DNA of 64,000 nucleotides, taken from the NCBI GenBank assembly GCA_963682175.1, contig OY821782.1, positions 30,649,741-30,713,740 on the forward strand, given 5' to 3'. Made by a program: the position numbers and the translations under genes. Source of the DNA: Triglochin maritima. Taxonomy: Eukaryota > Streptophyta > Magnoliopsida > Alismatales > Juncaginaceae. Below the pieces are notes generated by a model. That model had not been told where the DNA came from. It ran no database searches and was given only the letters and a program-made list of their open reading frames with translations. Below are positions 10,697 through 20,928 of the stretch, one piece after another; positions within the stretch are counted from its first letter, which is position 1; every line of letters begins with the position of its first letter.

Positions 10697-12088
10697 TGAT
10701 TGACATCATTTCATGCTCATATTTGTATCTTATATCCATTATCTTTCACCTAAACAATGCTATGTCACGAGTTTTATGTTTAGTTTTCAGGAATAAATAG
10801 GTTTGAAGAGATGAAACATAAAAGGACCCAAAAGCTGGGAAAAAGGACTGGATTGTGAGATCTGGGGACCAAGATGCAAGGGAGAAGGACCTGAACGCAA
10901 GACAGAGGGACCTAAGAGCAAAACAGAATACTCCACACCATCATGGGGAGTATTTTAGCAATTGGATTCGGGTCGGAGCTCCAATAAACGAAGTAGATGC
11001 ATCCAAGACCACCGAATACACAAAGACAAGCCCAGCATAAAACGCAACTGGATCCAGACATTTTGGACCGCCAATTGCCGGTCTGGATTAGCCCAGATCC
11101 GCCAAGATTTCTCCTGGACTTGTATTAATGTTCGTTTAGGCTATTTTTGGTGTTGGTTTAGTCCCACATCGGGGGATTGTCCCGGATTAGTTTTTTCCAT
11201 GCCTATAAATAGAACTCTTCACCTCCTTTTGTAATGACTCCATATTTTAAGTGGCTATTCCTCCTACTAGAAGTGAGGCCTTGAAGCACACACTAAAGTA
11301 GGAGGATGCTACTTTTAATGTGAGTCATTTTATCAATAAAGTTTTGTGTTTCTTTCATTGTTTGTTTATGCTTCTTTTATAGTTTGTGCATGTTTTAGTT
11401 TAATCATCTTTTATTTCTAGCTTAGTTTTAATGTGCTTTCTTTGCTTAGTTTAATAATTAGTGTAATGTTTAGTGAGTAGTTCCATCCCCTTTGGGGGGT
11501 GGAGTAGATGTACATACATGCATTAGAGAATGGGATGAATGCTTTATTTTTGATGTGTTGATAAAACATGAATGTATGCTTGCTTGTTTAGGATAGAATT
11601 TATGACTTGATGAGTTTTGCCAAAATGATTAGACACCTCTCATGCTTGTTTAGGTTCTGAAATAAACATCTTGCATATGTAAATGTTAATCAACTAAGTT
11701 GGTGAATAGATTGATAGGTTTTGCCAAAACATTTAGACACTTCCTATGCTTGATAAACACCACCTTCATGTGCTTAAAGAATGTGTTCAACACCCACCTC
11801 TTTGCTTGTGTGCATTCACTCCACCCTTTAGGGGTTTTTACCATTTATGTATTCCAGCATTCCTCTTTTGTTCTTAGCTTAGTTGTTAGTTCATTGTTTG
11901 TTTGTTTCGTTCGCATTTCATACTTCTTAGCGTAGTTAAGTGTAGAGTAGCTTAATCAATCTTTCTCCCCCAATTTTTGCCACTTGATTTCGTTCAAGCA
12001 AGAGGCTACTCACCTCCCTGAGGACGACCCGTACTTGCCACTGCTTCATCGTGGCCGTGCACTTGCGGTTTAAATAAAACGTTCAACA
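10697..12088 (+). repeat. Athila-1 5' LTR
   Basis: Starts TGATTGACATC and ends CGTTCAACA; 1392 bp. It contains the snRNA-type promoter pair at 11161-11211 and, about 90 bp upstream of that, an imperfect GACCGCCAATTGCCGGTC palindrome. Confidence 0.93.
11161..11211 (+). promoter_or_regulatory. LTR promoter with snRNA-type USE plus TATA box
   Basis: GTCCCACATCG at 11161-11171 is a perfect match to the plant snRNA-gene upstream sequence element RTCCCACATCG. TATAAATA starts at 11204, so 32 bp separate them. Plant snRNA genes read by RNA polymerase II are known for about 33-34 bp here, those read by polymerase III for about ten less. The same pair with exactly 32 bp occurs in every Athila-type LTR of the window: 18308/18351 on plus, and on minus 27747-27757/27705-27714, 34919-34929/34877-34886 and 25958-25968/25916-25925. 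Function is inferred. Confidence 0.6.
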
Positions 12089-12094
12089 AGTTTT

Positions 12095-12112
12095 TGGCGC
12101 CGTTGCCGGGGA
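12095..12112 (+). other. Athila-1 primer-binding site (Asp tRNA type)
   Basis: TGGCGCCGTTGCCGGGGA lies six bases after the LTR. It is complementary to the 3' end of plant aspartic acid tRNA, the usual primer of Athila-group elements. Confidence 0.88.
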
Positions 12113-13181
12113 GGTGCCAGTCCAGACTCTTGTTTGGACGATTCGAGTGGATTTAATTTTTGTTTTGTAGTTTTTCTTTGTTTCAAGAGGCTTGGAGTGG
12201 TCAGGAGGAGCACCTGGAGAAGTTTTGAAGCAAACTGGGCACTGTAGACCGCCAAGCAGCGGCCTGAGACCGCCAATTGGCGGTCTGGTAAGCTCAGCTC
12301 GCTCTCTTATTTCTTTGGTCTGTTTACTTTATCTGATATAGTGGTCTGGGACTTAATTTGGCATGTTTTGACTTATAGTTTGTTCCCAGATCAATAATCA
12401 AACCTCCCTTAAGCAACTTGGACCCTAAAACTCAAAGCAAAAGATTAGGCATTCTTTTTGTTTAGGCCATGCATAATGTATGTGACTTAGGCATTTAGAT
12501 TGTCTTTTATCTTAGCTTTATTTTCTGTTGCTGAGAGCTGGTGTGAGGTACGCACCTTCTACTCTCATTCATGCATTTCGTATGAACATGCATTAGTTAG
12601 TAGGAAGTGCATTGCAACAAATGTGAGTTGAGCGTTGTTTGGAGAGTTGATTGCTAGATTTAGGACTCCAAAACGCTACTAAGGAGGGGCTGTCCAAAAA
12701 AAGATAAGGTGGGGGATTTCATCACCCTTTCCTTCGCCCCAAAAACTACACTAATCAAGAGCCTAATTTTAAATCAAGTAGACATTGGCCCTAAGGATCT
12801 TGGACGCATTAGGAGAGTGATCCGGTCCCGACCGTCATGACCTGATCGGCGTTGCCCACTTTGTCGATAGTAGGAGAGACGAGATCCCCGGATCTTGGCT
12901 CACTTGCTGGGCTTTGTGGTCCTCGTCGTAGGGAGGTGAGGCGTGTTGAGGTCGTGTGACCTCGCAGTTAGGCGTCGTCTAGCTGTAAGGACCTATAGCG
13001 ACCTTAGGATTGTTTGAGCATTGTTTGCTTGTGTGCTTCTACCTGTACCCATCCGCCGTAGCTTAAGGACTTCTTTCCTTCTCTCCTGAGTCATTCTTTC
13101 TCTCCTGTGTTCCCCAGTCTTCTCTTCTACGTACATTCTTTGTTTGAAAAAAAAAGTTTTGGTGTGTGTGCACCTTTGTGC
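12113..13181 (+). other. Athila-1 leader
   Basis: About 1.07 kb of untranslated DNA between primer site and gag. It holds a palindrome pair (12246-12286), otherwise no recognisable signal. The homologous Athila-2 leader is 32930-33987. Confidence 0.7.
12246..12286. repeat. Paired GACCGCC-GGCGGTC palindromes in the Athila-1 leader
   Basis: Two palindromes start 21 bp apart (12246 and 12267). The second, AGACCGCCAATTGGCGGTCT, is a perfect 20-bp inverted repeat; the first is degraded. Athila-2 has the same pair at 33814 and 33835, again 21 bp apart. Confidence 0.85.
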
Positions 13182-14345
13182 ATGCTTTCGTGGACACGAG
13201 ACGAGAGTGGTCGTTTGACGAGGAGCGTTGTCAATCCGGCTTCGGTCATCGATTTCTCGACGCCTTCCTCCTCTCGTGTCACACGTAGTTCGGGTCCAAT
13301 GGCTGCTAATTTCCATGAGGAGGAGCAGTTGCTGGACCCGCCTGCTCCACCTGTTCTTCCAGTTGTCGTTCCCATACCTCTTCGTGATCGATGTTACCCG
13401 AGCCGTACCGCTCTACCCTCATGCATCGTATTACCAGAGGCTAATGGGAACCATTTTGAGGTTAAGCCTCAATTCATTTCCATGCTCCCCCATTTCACTC
13501 GGAAAGGTGACCCCTATATCTTTCTCAGGGAATTTGAGGAGGTCTGTGCTATGTTCAAGCTGCAACAACTTAGCACAGACTCCATCCATCTTAGGCTCGT
13601 TCCTTTTGCACTAAAGGATGACGCCAAGAAGTGGTTGTACAACAACCAGGCGAATTCCTTTAGGACTTGGGATGAGTTTCAATCTGCATTCCTCAAGAAG
13701 TACTTTCCTAATCATCGGACTCAAAAATTGAGGAACGAAATCAATTCGTTCTATCAACATGAGACCGAACCATTTCATGCATATCTTGAGAGGTTCAAAG
13801 AGCTACTATCCTCGTGCCCTCACCATGGCATTGAGTTGTGGCGTCTTTGTCAGATTGTGTATGAGGGTCTTCACATCCCGTCCAGAACGCTCCTTGAGTC
13901 CATGTGTCAAGGAGAGTTCTTGGGAAAGGATGAAAGGGAGGCATGGGCTTTCCTAGAAGACCTTGCTGAGAAAACCATGCAATGGGAGAGTGTGAGGGAA
14001 CCACCTGCGTCATCTAGTATAGGAGCGAGGATCGCGAATGCAAACTCGACTAGATCAGGTACCGCATTTGCTATCGATACCACTACGGCCACCGAGGCAC
14101 GCATATAGGCCTTAATGCGCCGTATGGATTCGATTGACCTCCAAAACCAACAAAGTGCACCTCACATAACCACATCTGGTCGAATTCCCTGTCATTCATA
14201 TGGTAGATTAGGTCATGTAGAAAGCGAGTGTGAGTCTATTCCTCCTGAGATGGAGCGTGTCAACGCCATCTATGATAGAGCCAGGAATGACCCATACTCA
14301 TCATCTTATAATCCTGGATGGAGGAACCACCCCAATTTTTCATAG
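13182..14345 (+). pseudogene. gag: Athila-1 gag
   Basis: Encodes the capsid-type Gag of the Athila group. I start at the ATG giving MLSWTRDESG because the sequence before it, a poly-A run with differing length, is not conserved between the two copies. The Retrotran_gag core runs from about residue 85 to 245 (IFLREFEEVCAMF, LRLVPFALKDDAKKWL, WDEFQSAFLKKYFP, LRNEINSF, LLSSCPHHGI). A TAG at 14106-14108 stops it where Athila-2 reads through. The zinc knuckle follows at about 14190-14232, but its second Cys is Tyr here (CHSYGRLGHVESEC) while Athila-2 keeps Cys. A second TAG at about 14346 replaces a Trp codon. Confidence 0.88.
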
Positions 14346-16289
14346 AACCAAACTAATGCCCCGGGTGGTCCTTCAAACTCCTCTAGACCACCTTACCAAT
14401 CACACCAACCTCCCATGCATGCACAATCTTATCAGCAACCCCAAGTTCCAAGCACCAACCAACCAGGTTTCCCAAATTCTAACAACTTCGAAACCTGGTT
14501 TAATTCGCTTGAGAACTTGACTCGTGGACTTGAGAACTCTATGAAAAATTTTATGTCGTCCACAAGTCAAGTTCTCACTTCAAATCAGCAGACCATCAAA
14601 TCTCTAGAGCTTCAGATGGGCCAATTGGCTCAGTCTGTACATGAGAGAGAGAGAGGGTTTTTTCCTATCCAGTCTGAGGCTAACCCCCGCATGTACCAAC
14701 AACAACAAATGCAAAATGAGAATGTGGTACCTCGGGGGAGGCAAGTGAACCATGTGGAGGAACTTGTTCACCATGTCAATTCCATTGTGACCTTAAGGAA
14801 TGGAAAACAGGTTGACAATCACATTTCCTTGCCACACCCACCACCATCTATGCAGCCCCTCAGTGGGAATGGTGGTGAAGAAGAAGCTGAAGGTGAGGGT
14901 AATACACCAAAGCTTTCTTCTCAGGCACAGCAGAAAACCTACCTGCCAAAAGCTCCCTATCCAAGTAGGTTGAACAAAAAGCAGAGTGACAACATGGACA
15001 ATATATTAGAGGTGTTTAAGCAAGTGAAGGTTAACATCCCCTTGTTGGATGTCATCCAACAAATACGTCAATATGCCAAAGTGTTGAAGGATCTCTGCAC
15101 AACCAAGAGGAAGACCAATGTTCCTAAGAAAGCATTCATGGCTGCAAATATCAGCTCACTTTTGTCCAATCCCACCTACACAAAATACAAGGACCCTGGG
15201 TGTCCTACTATTCAGTGTACGATAGGGGACACTAGAATGAGCAATGTTTTGCTTGATTTAGGATCAGCGGTCAACCTCCTCCCGTTCTCTGTTTATCAAC
15301 AGTTGAACTTGGGAGAATTGAAACCAACTAAGATCACCCTCCAATTGGCAGATAGATCCATTCGTATTCCCATGGGGATTATCGAGGACGTGCTTATCAT
15401 AGTTGGAGATTTTATATTTCCAGTCGATTTTGTTGTCCTCGATACCAATCCTGTTGTGAACACCCACTCTCAAATACCTTTGATTTTGGGTAGACCATTT
15501 CTGGCAACCTCCAATGCCTTGATTAGTTGTAGAAATGGTCTCATGAAGCTCTCATTCGGTAACACGAGTGCTGAGTTTCATGTGTTCAACTCTGGTAAGC
15601 AACATGAACCCATGGATGAACCTTTAAATCTAAATCTCATCCACCAATTGGAGGAAGCACCACAAAATCAACGAACACCCCTAACCCCAATGCAACCCGT
15701 TGAGAATGTTCGTGGGCCCAGCGAAAACTCATTGCCTGTCTTCGCAATGCAACAGAGTGAGCTGGCCTCGAACATGAATATCGAAAGGGAGTGTTCTTTG
15801 CATGATTCAGTTGAGAGTACTAGTGAGAGTGAGACACCTCATCATATGCCTATACCAGAAGATGTCTCTATCTCAGATCCCATGGCCATTGAGCCATTTG
15901 AGCTTCATATTGACTCCAACAAGGACCCACCTATGACCGAGCTTATGCTTGATGATCTAAATGATGGTGGGAGGTCCTTGTTGGATGACTTGGGGAGAAG
16001 CCCCATTCTTAGTGATGCAGGTTTGCTGCATCCATCGAATGAGCTTGAGGAACTCATTCCGATGCGCCCGCCTATTGGTTGGAGGGTTTTCTTCGATGAG
16101 CAATTAAACCCTGGTGAGGCAACACAACTTCATTCTTTGTTGCCCACACCCAACCAATATCATGAGGGGTTCGACCCTTTCAGCTTTGACCTTTCACCCC
16201 TCATGACACCTCAGAGTACCAGTGGAGTTTGCCCATCTCGGCAAGTCTCTGGTCCTCATGACTTGATGTTCTCATTTGATGTTCCTTGA
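14346..16289 (+). pseudogene. Athila-1 Gag C-terminus, protease and tail
   Basis: Open from after the TAG to a TGA at 16287-16289; the first Met is at 14415. Gln- and Pro-rich Gag tail, then a spacer with KTYLPKAPYPSRL typical of Athila polyproteins, then a retropepsin-like protease (about 15190-15600) with DLGSAVNLLP at the active-site position and ILGRPFLATSNA, the second conserved motif. The protease has Leu between Asp and Gly where most have Thr or Ser. A tail of about 225 residues, acidic and unlike RT, ends with SFDVP and a stop shared with Athila-2. Without the two upstream stops this frame would be continuous with gag. Confidence 0.85.
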
Positions 16290-17843
16290 CCAAATGATTA
16301 TGAGAATATCTTGGTTGATGTATATATCTTTATTAAAAAAAAGTGTGTAATAAAAGACTCATTAGTGAGCATCGTTTGTTATGGGCCCCAACCCTTGTGT
16401 ACTTGGGCCCAATCTCTTCACGTATTTATCTCTCTTCTTCAGCTTCTCACAGGTTTTGAGGGAATTTGGGTTTGTGTCCATCAACATGACCCTGAACGTC
16501 CCTTTCCACTTCATGTTGGTGAGATCTTTCCTTTTTCATGCATATCTACATGTAGTATCTTGTTCACATTCATTGAGGACAATGCATGAAGTAGGTGTGT
16601 GGGGGGGGGTGTTTTACGTGTGTACATAGTCGAGTCTTTTCTTTTGATTTTGTTTTCTTTTGTGTGTATTGTTAGGGTCATGTTAGTGTGCCACATTTAA
16701 TATCGATTTATCTGCTTGCCATGATCCTTGGGTGACTTGTCTTCTTTTGCTTGCCTAGTGCTTTAAAATTTTCACATTTCTTTCAAAATCTTCATGTGTT
16801 TGCGAAAGAAAATGTTTTTGTGGGTTTTGCGTGTGTTTAGCAAGTGCAAAACCGTTGAGAGGCAAAGTAAAAAGAAAGCTCCCAAAATTGTCTTGAACTT
16901 GATGCATTAGGATTTTTGGTTTACTGGCTTTAGGTCTTATCGAGTCGTTAGGATGCACCCCGGTTTTCCCTCGGGGGGCGTGTAATCATAGGGTTTCAGT
17001 ACTCAAACATTTAAAGAAGTCCACCCTGAACCTAGTGAGTCAAATAATTCGTGTTTGTGAGTATAAGGAAGTTTGTCGTAATCGAGGGCCCTTAATCTCT
17101 TTTTGTGAAACTTAAGTGTAGGGGTTTTGGTTCCCATATAGATAAATAAGTGGTGTTCTCTCTTCTCGCACGACTCCTATCACTCGGGAAAGTAGGTCTG
17201 AGGGGACTTTGTGCCTGATGCTTTCGAGTCATCTGACTTGGGATGCGCCGACCGAACTCCCGTTACACGGGTGGTAGGGATCGCCCTATGTGGAGATTTG
17301 GGGGAAGGTGTACGTGATAGTGTAAGTCCTCATAGGCAATGATGCATGAAACCTGACCCTGGGAGAATCAAACACCAACCAATAAAATGCTCCAAAGAAA
17401 AAGAAGAAGAAAAAAAAATTCGAATAAGAACCAAAATGGATTTTACACATTGTATCACATTCAGAAGTTAAGGTTGCCCATGTCTTTCACTTAAGTCATT
17501 GGCTAACTTTCACGAATAACTCATTAGGCTAGGTGTGTGGACGGATTACATATATAGAGTCGACCCGTAGTATTACCGCGTCCCATGATCGACAAAATAA
17601 GTCCAACGAGTCGTGTAGCTAGATTGATTAATGCATCTTGTTCGGATTTTGTGGGTATATCCGCTGAAAACCCTCAGGAGACAACACTCCTCCTCCTTGG
17701 CGACAAGGAGGTTTAACGGCTTGTTGCACGTGCTAAGTGCAACCGTGATTCCTACGAAAGTAAGTTAGGATTTCTTGTTTTTCGCATGCTTTTCTCTTTC
17801 TTTGTTTTGCTCGGGACTAGCAAAAGTTAGGTGTGGGGGTATT
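16290..17843 (+). other. Athila-1 3' non-coding region with polypurine tract
   Basis: 1.55 kb with no protein frame of note, although in complete Athila elements RT, RNase H, integrase and sometimes an env-like frame lie between protease and LTR. It ends with AGGTGTGGGGGTATT directly before the 3' LTR, a likely polypurine primer. The Athila-2 equivalent is 28243-29821 and is well conserved. Confidence 0.7.
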
Positions 17844-19234
17844 TGATTGACATCATTTCATGCTCATATTTGTATCTTATATCCATTATCTTTCACCTAA
17901 ACAATGCTATGTCACGAGTTTTATGTTTAGTTTTCAGGAATAAATAGGTTTGAAGAGATGAAACATAAAAGGACCCAAAAGCTGGGAAAAAGGACTAGAC
18001 TGTGAGATCTGGGGACCAAGATGCAAGGGAGAAGGACCTGAACGCAAGACAGAGGGACCTAAGAGCAAAACAGAATACTCCACACCATCATGGGGAGTAT
18101 TTTAGCAATTGGATTCGGGTCGGAGCTCCAATAAACGAAGTAGATGCATCCAAGACCACCAAATACACAAAGACAAGCCCAGCATAAAACTCAACAGGAT
18201 CCAGACATTTTGGACCGCCAATTGGCGGTCTGGATTAGCCCAGATCTGCCATGATTTCTCCTGGACTTGTATTAATGTTCGTTTAGGCTATTTTTGGTGT
18301 TGGTTTAGTCCCACATCGGGGGATTGTCCCGGATTAGTTTTTTCCATGCCTATAAATAGAACTCTTCACCTCCTTTTGTAATGACTCCATATTTTAAGTG
18401 GTTATTCCTCCTACTAGAAGTGAGGCCTTGAAGCACACACTAAAGTAGGAGGATGCTACTTTTAATGTGAGTCATTTTATCAATAAAGTTTTGTGTTTCT
18501 TTCATTGTTTGTTTATGCTTCTTTTATAGTTTGTGCATGTTTTAGTTTAATCGTCTTTTATTTCTAGCTTAGTTTTAATATGCTTTCTTTGCTTAGTTTA
18601 ATAATTAGTGTAATGTTTAGTGAGTAGTTCCATCCCCTTTGGGGGTGGAGTAGATGTACATACATGCATTAGAGAATGGGATGAATGCTTTATTTTTGAT
18701 GTGTTGATAAAACATGAATGTATGCTTGCTTGTTTAGGATAGAATTTATGACTTGATGAGTTTTGCCAAAATGATTAGACACCTCTCATGCTTGTTTAGG
18801 TTCTGAAATAAACATCTTGCATATGTAAATGTTAATCAACTAAGTTGGTGAATAGATTGATAGGTTTTGCCATAACATTTAGACACTTCCTATGCTTGAT
18901 AAACACCACCTTCATGTGCTTAAAGAATGTGTTCAACACCCACCTCTTTGCTTGTGTGCACTCACTCCACCCTTTAGGGGTTTTTACTATTTCTGTATTC
19001 CAGCATTCCTCTTTTGTTTTTAGCTTAGTTGTTAGTTCATTGTTTGTTTCTTTCGTTCGCATTTCATACTTCTTAGCGTAGTTAAGTGTAGAGTAGCTTA
19101 ATCAATCTTTCTCCCCCAATTTTTGCCACTTGATTTCGTTCAAGCAAGAGGCTACTCACCTCCCTGAGGACGACCCGTACTTGCCACCGCTTCATCGCGG
19201 CCGTGCACTTGCGGTTTAAATAAAACGTTCAACA
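17844..19234 (+). repeat. Athila-1 3' LTR
   Basis: 1391 bp, nearly identical to the 5' LTR. It contains the perfect 18-bp palindrome GACCGCCAATTGGCGGTC (18213-18230) and the USE/TATA pair at 18308 and 18351. The 5' LTR has one arm base changed in the palindrome. Confidence 0.93.
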
Positions 19235-20928
19235 AGGTTGCACATGAATAGGTAATTTGGAGAGAACTTATAAATACAAGTTTATCTCATTACCTCCTTA
19301 ATTTTAATTCATTGTTTTTCTCATGCAAAAACTCTCTCCATAATTCTCCACGAAATTTCCTTAATTCTTAAGTTTAGTTTTAGTTTTTAAGAGATCATCT
19401 TCTCAAGGGAACTAAAGAGGGGTTAGTAATTAGATTCTAAACCCTATTGGAGATTGAGAGGCTAGCTCTTCTCTCTCCAATCTTGTTTAGAGTTTGGTGA
19501 AATCTCGGAGGCATCCGGCACAACAACAAGCATCCTCAACGTCTCCGAATCTTCAAGAAGTTTTAGAGAACTTCTAGGTATGAATTTCGGAGTCCCATGT
19601 TTGTTTTAATAAAAGTTTTTAAAACTAGTTATTGAAACAAACCAATGCATGCATGAAATAAATCATAGAAAATTGTACTAGATCCTTATTACGCATAAAA
19701 ATTCCGAATATATATATGTGTAATTAAACATGAAATCCTACAGTTTTGACAGTCATTTTGCCTTTGTCAAATTTTGGATTTATCTCCAACAAAATTTGAT
19801 CTTTCGGTGTTTTTATCAAATCCACATCTCATGTAATATATTATCCTATGTAATGTTAAATTATTACACACCATAATATATACATCTTATATGAATTTAT
19901 TCATGATTCTAATTATGCCAATTTTCGTGACATATTGATTTTATGATTCACCACATGTGTCTATTTTCACATGAAACCCGACACATCATATGAACTCAAA
20001 ATCAAGCTTCTTGTTTCCCAGTTTTGTGGTGTGACCTCTAGGAAGATCTAAGCTAAATTGGTAGTGATATTAAGCACTCAATATCTCAAACTATAAATGG
20101 TATCTAGCTACACATTATAGTTAGCCAATTAGCATAGATGTTTTGTTCCACTCAAACTAAACATGATTCATTTAGTGATGTAAGTGCATCACTTGTGTCT
20201 ATCCCTTGCCTCATGATATTAAGAATATATACAAAGTAGAAATGTGTCACCTTTGTATTATATTAATTTCTTGATCTCTTTAAGTTATTTATAACTATGT
20301 AACTTAACTCAAGTCACATTGGGCACATTATAATTTTGGTTTATCAGGGAGCCCACTGATATCATCACTCAATTAAGAGGGGCAATGATAATCTTTTGAG
20401 TAGCTATATTTTCTAGCATAAGTCATGTTCAACCAACTATTGCCTTTATCACTATACTCATTAATAGTTTTTTTATAATAATCAAATTAAACACTCCTTA
20501 TGTGAAAAGATATAAGTCTCATATCTTAGGATACAAGACACAGTAAAACATTAATGATACATAACACAATTCCATAATGTTTTACTTGTTAGGTATATTC
20601 AATATATAAAAATAATATTTTCCTCTTTTATATACTCATGTCGTCAAATATTTGTAGAGCTACAATAATCGATGACCAACGTGACAATCTTATCTTGGTA
20701 ATTAATGTTTCATGTTAATTACTAATGTTTCATGTTAATTACCATGATTGTGAATAACTTTTGATTTATGTAAACCATTATCTTTTAGAGCTCTACGGTT
20801 AAGGACCAAGAGTCATTTCCTTAACACTTCCAAAAAACGAATACAATAATCAAGGAACAAAATACTTGCACTTTCAATTCATAACAATTGACATATAAAA
20901 GTAAAAAAATTAGAATACATTCCTTTCA

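Larger units (their letters stand above)
10697..19234 (+). mobile_element. Athila-1: Athila-like (Ty3/gypsy) element, gag-protease only
   Basis: Complete element of 8538 bp with two nearly identical LTRs (10697-12088 and 17844-19234) and a perfect target-site duplication AGGTT (10692-10696 and 19235-19239). The empty site is visible in the homologous copy near 47100. Inside are an Asp-tRNA primer site, gag, a zinc knuckle and a retropepsin-like protease. Then 1.55 kb of non-coding DNA leads straight to the 3' LTR. No reverse transcriptase, RNase H or integrase is present. Athila-2 has the same layout, so the deletion belongs to the family, not to this copy. Few LTR-LTR differences suggest a young insertion. 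Confidence 0.92.
9195..19742 (+). repeat. X1: solo LTR, interrupted by Athila-1
   Basis: Own sequence is 9195-10696 plus 19235-19742, about 2.0 kb. It starts TGAAGGGAATG and ends AATCCTACA, and is flanked by a perfect 5-bp duplication GTTTT (9190-9194 and 19743-19747). U3 holds palindrome array B, followed after removal of Athila-1 by a TATA box (CTTATAAATAC near 19267) about 170 bp downstream. The copy at 46618-48195 shows the same sequence without the Athila insertion, which confirms the junction. No internal coding region remains, so the element class cannot be proved. Confidence 0.82.
8596..20928 (-). repeat. X-prime: old solo LTR, split by a nested insertion
   Basis: Own sequence is 8596-9194 plus 19748-20928, about 1.78 kb. 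On the minus strand it starts TGAAAGGAATG (at 20928) and ends ATCCTACA (at 8596). It is the same family as X1 and X3 but more diverged. Flanking bases GATTT (8591-8595) and TATTT (20929-20933) agree at 4 of 5 positions, consistent with an old target-site duplication. Removing X1 with one copy of its GTTTT duplication joins the two halves within U3, just beside palindrome array A. Confidence 0.7.

Noticed and set aside
14106..14108. Programmed read-through of the TAG in Athila-1 gag
   Set aside because: Athila-2 has sense codons there and its own stops elsewhere, so these are independent mutations.
16290..17843. Search for a degraded RT, integrase or env-like frame in Athila-1 after protease
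   Set aside because: No RT, RNase H or integrase motif in any frame, and the Athila-2 counterpart (28243-29821) is equally non-coding.
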